Assembly: GCA_025618425.1 (NCBI GenBank)
Contig: CM046845.1
Coordinates: 6,997,491-7,061,490 of the forward strand
DNA length: 64,000 nucleotides
Source of the DNA: Heliocidaris tuberculata
Lineage: Eukaryota > Echinodermata > Echinoidea > Camarodonta > Echinometridae
Direction: 5' to 3'
A program made the position numbers and the translations under genes. This document shows, piece after piece, positions 58,396-64,000 of the stretch. Each line of letters begins with the position of its first letter. Position 1 is the stretch's first letter. Under the pieces are notes generated by a model. The model made no database searches. It saw only the letters and a list, made by a program, of their open reading frames with translations, and had not been told where the DNA came from.

Positions 58396-59620
58396 TTTTG
58401 TCTCCGCTTGAAGTTTTCATGGTTATGTTATTCAGTGGTACGATCTTTTAAAAAAAAAATGGCTCATTCTGCTTCCAATACATCCTAACTTATCAGTTTT
58501 TCTAACTCACTGCTATCACCAAAAGTATACACAATACAGTTGCCTGAAAACAGTCGATCAAATTTCAGGCGAGATTTATCACTACGAATAGTATCAGTTG
58601 GCAGTATTACTGATATCAATCCATCGCGTATCGTTCGATATTACGAAAGCCTTATTGACATTTTCTTTCATTATCTCCCCTCTTTCAAAAAAAAAAAAAA
58701 AAAAAGATTCATCTTCTATAGAAATAAAAAACGATTTGTCTTTCTAGAGCGATCGTTTGCTCGCTCTGCAAATTTTCTTTGGAAACGCCATTTCCTCCCG
58801 GGGACCTACTTTCATTCATAAAACTATATTTGTTCTTCAGTGCTCGATACACGTCTATCAATTTCTTCTATATTGAGATCATAACATTTTTTTTAACATA
58901 CACCAATCGCGTGCAAGAACCACTTGCTTTAAATAAAATGGAAACCATAGAAAAAGTCGAAACAAAGCGCATGAGTAATGATTACTCGCATTTCTCATAT
59001 TTCATCGTTTGCAGATTAAACAACGAGGGCAAAAATACCCTAAGCTCCTTTTTTGTTGTCTTAACTGGACAAATAGTGACTGCATCGTGACGTGTGCGAT
59101 GCAATACCGTTTCATTTTTTTAGATAATTCGATTTGACATTCGCGCGGGAACATATAGGACCAACGCAGATGAATATAAGAATATCGTTAAGTGTGCATC
59201 ACTGTCAAGGTAGTTCGAGAGAACTGCATTTCATACTGGCGTTCACTACACATGTATGAATACATGTATTGAATTAAAGAAGAAAATGGTAGCTTATACA
59301 ATCTCTTGTCTAATACGAGTGTAGAGGCATCATTGATATATCTGTCTGTCTGTATTTTGTGATGGAAAATGTATCATTTACGTCTAGCATCCCTTCCAAA
59401 CTGTTTCGGCAATAAAAAAAAATATCATTATGATTGACATTGTAAAGAAAGTCAGCATCCTTTGCTGTCTGTCTAATTGATGATAAATGCCATTAAACAC
59501 AAACAAACTCAGTCTTTACTATACAAAACTTACGCATTTTAAGCATAGAATCGCCAAGGAAGAGAGAGAGAGAGGGAGAGAGGGTAATATTATATAACCC
59601 CCCCAAAAAAAAAAACAAAC

Positions 59621-59651
<31 letters not shown>

Positions 59652-60200
59652 ACACAACAACAACAACAACAACAAAACAACAACAACAACTTCATGAAAG
59701 ACAACAAAATCCCAAAGTTATTTATACGAAGTAAGATTCTTCCTTTAAAACTTTTGGGAGATATATAGGTGAAGAAGTGAAACAAAGAATCCATGTCCAA
59801 TACTGCTTTCGATATGCACGGTCACGTTCATCCGAACAGATAGCTTCTCACATTGTTTGATTTAGGTCGAGAATTGACGAGGAAAAATCCCGGGCAAAAG
59901 GGTCAAAATTAAAGACTATACTCTGGTGAAATATTTGAATTGTGACTATATGCACTGTGAAAGTGTGTAGCTCACGGGGAAGGGATTTTTATGATAGTTG
60001 ATCGTATTTTGAATTCGTATGTTAGAGTGAATGTGTCTTAGGTTCATGGTGGAAGAGGATTTCCAATATAGAATATCCTAATTTGAATTTTAACATCAAT
60101 ATTATTGTTTTTAAAATATCTGTCATGACCAATGCGATGAAAAGGGGAGGTTTCATTGTCCACATACATTTGCAACTATTACACATCAACAATCTGTCAA
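58396..60200. other. AT-rich intergenic DNA with CAAAA array
   Basis: A run at 58687-58705 and a CAAAA/CAA array at 59612-59690. ORFs up to 103 codons at 58540-59090 show no recognised features. Confidence 0.4.
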
Positions 60201-60205
60201 ACTGT

Positions 60206-60207
<2 letters not shown>

Positions 60208-60248
<41 letters not shown>

Positions 60249-60290
60249 GACTGTCTGTCTGTATCTGTCTGTCTGTCTGTCTGTTTGCCT
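60208..60290. repeat. CT and CTGT compound microsatellite
   Basis: (CT)n followed by (TGTC)n. Confidence 0.93.
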
Positions 60291-60510
60291 ATCTCATTCT
60301 CTCTATATTTCTTTTCTGCCCCCTTTCTCTAAAAATGCAGAATTATAAAAATGTCTGCTTCTTCCTGAAAAGAGGAGCTGGGGAGAGAGTCGTGAATAAT
60401 GTGTAATGTATGTAGAAATGCTGAATCGCCTGAGTTTTTACGATCTAATACAGATTTTTCTACATTCAACAGTTCGAGAAGTTGTGAATGTAACAGAAAT
60501 ATATGAAAAC

Positions 60511-60515
60511 AAAAA
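60511..60515 (-). terminator. Pol III T5 terminator of tRNA-Gln
   Basis: AAAAA on the + strand gives TTTTT three bases beyond the tRNA discriminator on the minus strand, typical of RNA polymerase III termination. Confidence 0.8.
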
Positions 60516-60517
60516 TA

Positions 60518-60589
60518 AGGTTCCACCGAGATTCGAACTCGGATCGCGAGACTCAGAGTCTCGAGTGCTAACCGTTACACCATGGAACC
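60518..60589 (-). tRNA. tRNA-Gln(CTG)
   Basis: Read on the minus strand this is a complete 72-base cloverleaf. Acceptor stem GGTTCCA pairs with TGGAACC. The anticodon stem CGAGA/TCTCG encloses loop CTCTGAG, giving anticodon CTG for glutamine codon CAG. The T arm is CCGAG-TTCGAAT-CTCGG. Sequence and arms match the well-known animal tRNA-Gln consensus. There is no intron and no encoded CCA, as expected for a nuclear gene. A T5 pol III terminator lies just downstream (A5 at 60511-60515 on +). A second copy at 63744 differs at two positions. Confidence 0.96.
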
Positions 60590-60664
60590 GCTCATGCGGT
60601 CATGAGACTCATGCATGATAGTGGATTTCTTATTCCCCTCTTGCGTATCTCTATACATTTTTTT

Positions 60665-60745
60665 TTCTCTTTCTCTTTCTCTTTCTCTCTCTCTCTGTCT
60701 CTCTCTCTATATCTCACTTTCTATGTCTCTCTATCTCTCTCCTCT
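60665..60745. repeat. CT-rich microsatellite
   Basis: TTTCTC units then (CT)n with ATAT and TGTC breaks. Confidence 0.9.
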
Positions 60746-60803
60746 TCTCTTCTTTTCCTCTATCTTTTTTTTTGATGTTGCATTTTCTCAACTTGTTTCT
60801 CTC

Positions 60804-60808
<5 letters not shown>

Positions 60809-60859
<51 letters not shown>
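60809..60859. repeat. TA microsatellite
   Basis: About 25 TA units. Confidence 0.97.
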
Positions 60860-60862
<3 letters not shown>

Positions 60863-60989
60863 ATCTCTGCATAATTATATTTTTTTCGGATATCTGCCAT
60901 ACCGATTTGTGTATATTTGTGTAAATGAAAAAAGACAATGTAGAAAATAAATAAACCTAGAACCTTCAAACCACATCTCCTTCTGTTTA

Positions 60990-61110
60990 ACTCTCTCTCT
61001 CTCTCTCCCTCTCCCTTCTCTCTCTCTCTCTCTCTCTCTCTTTGTTTTGTGTTCATGGTGTGTGTCTCTGTCTCTGTCTGTCTGTCTCTGTATCTCTCTC
61101 TCCCTCCATT
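60990..61110. repeat. CT/TGTC compound microsatellite
   Basis: (CT)n in two blocks, a GTGTGT break and TCTG units. Confidence 0.92.
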
Positions 61111-61525
61111 CTCTTTTTCAGTCCATTGTGACATGATCCAACAAAACATCCTTTTTTCACATCCACTATAATAATTATCTCTCCAATCACACTATCATGA
61201 AGCCCCCCAAATGCGTATCCATGGCAATACCTGGAGCGCATGAAACCGGTCTTGATCAGATTAAAAAAGTACATCGTCACCGCGCATCACTAGATGATAC
61301 CCCGGTCACATCGACAAGACCGACACTTGACAATAACAGAATGGACACAAATTTACATTAAACCGAACGGCCAAGGAACGATAGGTTTGTAGTTGGTTGA
61401 GCAATGTGACTGAGGTTTAAGAGAGGGATAGAAAGGCACATGGTGGTGACTCGATAGTCATCTGTAGTAGATACATGTATAATGTGATAACACGACACAT
61501 CACTTGCATATCGGATCAGATGGAG
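61111..61525. other. Non-repeat DNA, no gene seen
   Basis: Balanced composition but no supported exon. Confidence 0.4.
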
Positions 61526-61760
61526 GAAATTTGAGAGAGTGAGTAAGGGAGAGAGAAAGGGAGATATAGTAGGAGAAAGAGAGAGGGATAGGGTAAAGAG
61601 AGAACGTGGAGGGGAACGAGAGAGTGGGAAGAGAGAGAGAGAGAGAAAGGTGGGGAGACAGAGAGGAAAGAGAATGAGAGCTGAGCGATAGAAAGGGAGA
61701 GAGAGGGGGGAAGAAAGAGGGGGACGATGAGGGAGCTGGAGAGAAGTAAAGAGAAAGCAG
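61526..61760. repeat. Interrupted GA polypurine tract
   Basis: About 230 bp of GA/GGA-rich DNA. The minus-strand Ser/Leu/Pro ORFs are low complexity. Confidence 0.92.
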
Positions 61761-63400
61761 AAGAGATCACGCACAGCTTTGATCACATTAACTCACTGGA
61801 ATGATGTTTCACTAATGAAATTACCTTCTTTACCTCAACAATTTGAGTCGTAGTTTCGAGCCCATAAGACCATGTATGTTTCATAATAGCCGTATACGAG
61901 TATACTTCACCATTCCCTTTTCTTTCTTTGGTTTTCTCCATTTTCTTATATATTTTTTTTTCTTTTCTCCTTATTTTCTTTGTCCAATTTGACTTCTAGA
62001 TTTTCTTTTATGCCGCTTCGGCTTCAAAAGTGGGAGGTGGCCTGCCACCCCCCCCCCCCCCCCCCCCTCCCCCTCCCTGAATCCGCCAGTGTTCTAATTG
62101 ATGGCCTAAACGAATCCGACAATGACTAGCGACGATCATGGAACCGCGAGTCTTGGAGAGAAAAAAAAAAAAATTTATGGCTCCTGTGAAACTGGTCTAA
62201 TGCGGGGGCTAATTGCTCTTATGGACGATGTTTGTTACATAGCGAGATGATTACACTGTATGAATGGAATAGACGGGATAGCCGTACGCATAGATCACGT
62301 GATAATCGCATTTAACAAAATGGCAGGTTAAAGAAAATGGCGGACTCGTAAAAAATTTTGATTTCTGTTTGACTGATTGAAAGCGACCTACGTTTCGGAT
62401 ATATATGATGAAGTGATAATGAATTCAAACATTAAACGCATGAATACGGTCGGTGGCTTACAGATTCGAACCGACTTTTCACTCAGAGAAGGAAAGATGG
62501 GCCTATCAGCATGCATATTTGTGCAATTATGGAGAACATGATCTGTAATTTGATACTTGGGGCATTGAATTAAATTCATTAAAAGAATTTGGTGAACAGA
62601 TGCAGAGAGGACAAATGGAGAAATCGTTAGGAAAGACAGATAAGTCAATTATCAAGCCGACAGTGAAAAACAAGTTTTTAAAATGCAGCCTTTAGAGAAT
62701 AATCGAATTGTACATGTCAGAATTTCATGATCGTTTATTGTGTACTTGTGACTGTTGACATGATAATGTGGTTTTTTGTTCTTTTTGATTTTGTCGTCTT
62801 TCTTGTTGTTTAAATTCACTTCTTAAAACATGAAAGGTGAAAATATACCTGCTAAAATGTAAACCTGGGACATAACATGAATAATTTAGTTACGAGGGAG
62901 AAAAAAAAACAAGGGCATATTGCATTCAAACCTCTGTGGGTCTATCTGATACTCGCTATCAATACTGTGCAGTCAGCAAATTCTTTTAAATTCAAAATTC
63001 AAAACGAAATTTAAAAAAATGCTTTGACAGAAACAGTAAATAAGGTCTGAAGTGAATTAAATAATAATTGCAACATCATAATAAAACATTGTTGACTGAG
63101 AAAGAAGCAGAGAAGAACGCTAGTGAAATATCACCCTGATATTTCATACCGAAACGAAGTTTGGCGTACCGATAAAAATGATCACATGACCTTCAAGAAA
63201 GTATAGGAAAAGAAAAGGCTAGCGTCAAACTGTCAGGGCTAACCATGTTAGTGGCTATGTAGCTTTGAAATAGAATGTGATAATGTGAAATATGACATGA
63301 ATTCTGAACTTTATCGAAAGAGTAAATTTTAAAAGCAAATTTTGGAATAGACACAGACAACTAAGACAGAGGAGAAAAACAATGAAAAAAGGTGTTTGTG
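61761..63400. other. AT-rich intergenic DNA with 20-base C run
   Basis: C run at 62048-62067 followed by CCCTGAATCCGCCAGTG, the end word of a dispersed repeat. No gene recognised. Confidence 0.45.
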
Positions 63401-63404
63401 TGAC

Positions 63405-63480
63405 GTGAGAGAGGGAGAGAGGAGGAGAGAGTATTGAGAGAGGAAGAGAGAGAGGGGGGTGAGGGAGGGAGGGGGTGAAA
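63405..63480. repeat. GA/GGGA purine tract
   Basis: Interrupted purine array. Confidence 0.9.
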
Positions 63481-63648
63481 AGTGTTTGCAGCCCAAATTT
63501 TGGCACTAATTTTTCATGATAAAACTACCATAGACCATCATTTCATTTTTACCAAAGTTGTCTTTATGACTTTTAGAAGAGGAAACCTTGATCAATAATT
63601 AAGCGTAAGCGATTTATAACGAAGGAAATAGGAAGAGAATGAGAAAGG

Positions 63649-63652
<4 letters not shown>

Positions 63653-63690
<38 letters not shown>
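63653..63690. repeat. GA microsatellite
   Basis: About 19 GA units, 55 bp upstream of the second tRNA-Gln gene. Confidence 0.95.
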
Positions 63691-63692
<2 letters not shown>

Positions 63693-63743
63693 AGGGGCAG
63701 TGGGGTATAAAATCATAAAAATGTTTTTAAAAGCCGCATCAGC

Positions 63744-63815
63744 GGTTCCATGGTGTAACGGTTAGCACTCGAGACTCTGAATCTCGCGATCCGAGTTCAA
63801 ATCTCGGTGGAACCT
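63744..63815 (+). tRNA. tRNA-Gln(CTG), second copy
   Basis: A complete cloverleaf: GGTTCCA/TGGAACC acceptor, anticodon loop CTCTGAA with anticodon CTG, T loop TTCAAAT, internal A and B boxes. It differs from the copy at 60518-60589 only in loop position 38 (A for G) and one T-loop base. The 10 bases before each gene are also nearly identical (CCGCATSAGC), so the two copies share flanking ancestry. A long T run follows at 63818. Confidence 0.96.
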
Positions 63816-63817
63816 CC

Positions 63818-63827
63818 TTTTTTTTTT
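63818..63827 (+). terminator. Pol III T-run terminator
   Basis: A run of about ten T residues starts three bases after the tRNA-Gln discriminator base, a strong RNA polymerase III stop. Confidence 0.85.
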
Positions 63828-64000
63828 GTTTGTTTTTTTTGCTTTATAACATATTTTTTGTTGACGATAATTTTATGATGTACAAAATGTAAGTTACACA
63901 TCAAGATCATTTTCATCAATTTAAGGATAAAGAGAAGCTTGAGAATAGTTTGGCAGATTATTATACCTCATAGCACCCTCTTCATATAGGCGAAGCTCGC

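Noticed and set aside
58540..59090. Two overlapping + ORFs of 93 and 103 codons
   Set aside because: They include an A run and Phe-rich AT sequence with no family signal.

Overview
This window looks like gene-poor nuclear DNA from an animal, most likely a marine invertebrate such as a sea urchin or another echinoderm. That assignment is an inference from texture: AT-rich intergenic DNA, dense GA/CT, TA, AAG and homopolymer arrays, scattered AGGCCTA motifs, many short inverted-repeat DNA elements, tRNA-derived SINEs, and one spliced gene with GT-AG introns. No bacterial, phage, organellar or CRISPR features were seen.

Genes. Only one protein-coding gene is well supported. It lies on the + strand at about 14886-16646: four exons, a strong Kozak ATG, clean splice sites, a TAG stop and an AATAAA signal at 16801. 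The product is not recognised. Exons 2-4 share one open frame (216 codons from an ATG at 15249). Exon 1 joins exon 2 out of frame with the model as read, so the 5' part needs RNA evidence. Two tRNA-Gln(CTG) genes lie back to back near the right end (60518-60589 minus, 63744-63815 plus).

Layout. 1-3690: GA/CT arrays, a ~180-bp tandem duplication and plain AT-rich DNA. 3690-5120: a MITE with a 4-bp target duplication, then two long fold-back repeats separated by three TA arrays; both contain a hammerhead-like core. 6685-10600: a dispersed repeat, two minisatellites, GAA and CTT arrays and a LINE-like 3' end. 12150-13960: inverted-repeat elements. 14886-16810: the gene. 17000-20000: microsatellites and two motif-rich non-repeat islands. 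20363-26600: a dense mobile-element cluster with a TA-flanked 577-bp element carrying a 154-codon ORF, a piggyBac-like MITE with TTAA ends, a 273-bp element whose empty site survives in a neighbouring duplicate, a 594-bp TIR element, SINEs and a 33-base G run. 27900-31400: GA array, reiterated ATTCCGAA element, ~190-bp tandem repeats and a G-rich minisatellite. 32400-46020: CT arrays, paired copies of two MITE families and another MITE with a 5-bp target duplication. 47000-58400: SINEs, a perfect 27-bp palindrome, a 300-bp tandem duplication and a complex fold-back. 60200-64000: the tRNA genes among GA/CT and TA arrays.

No genes form an operon or obvious pathway. The main interest is the structural record of small DNA transposons (target duplications, filled and empty sites, paired inverted copies) and the uncharacterised four-exon gene.
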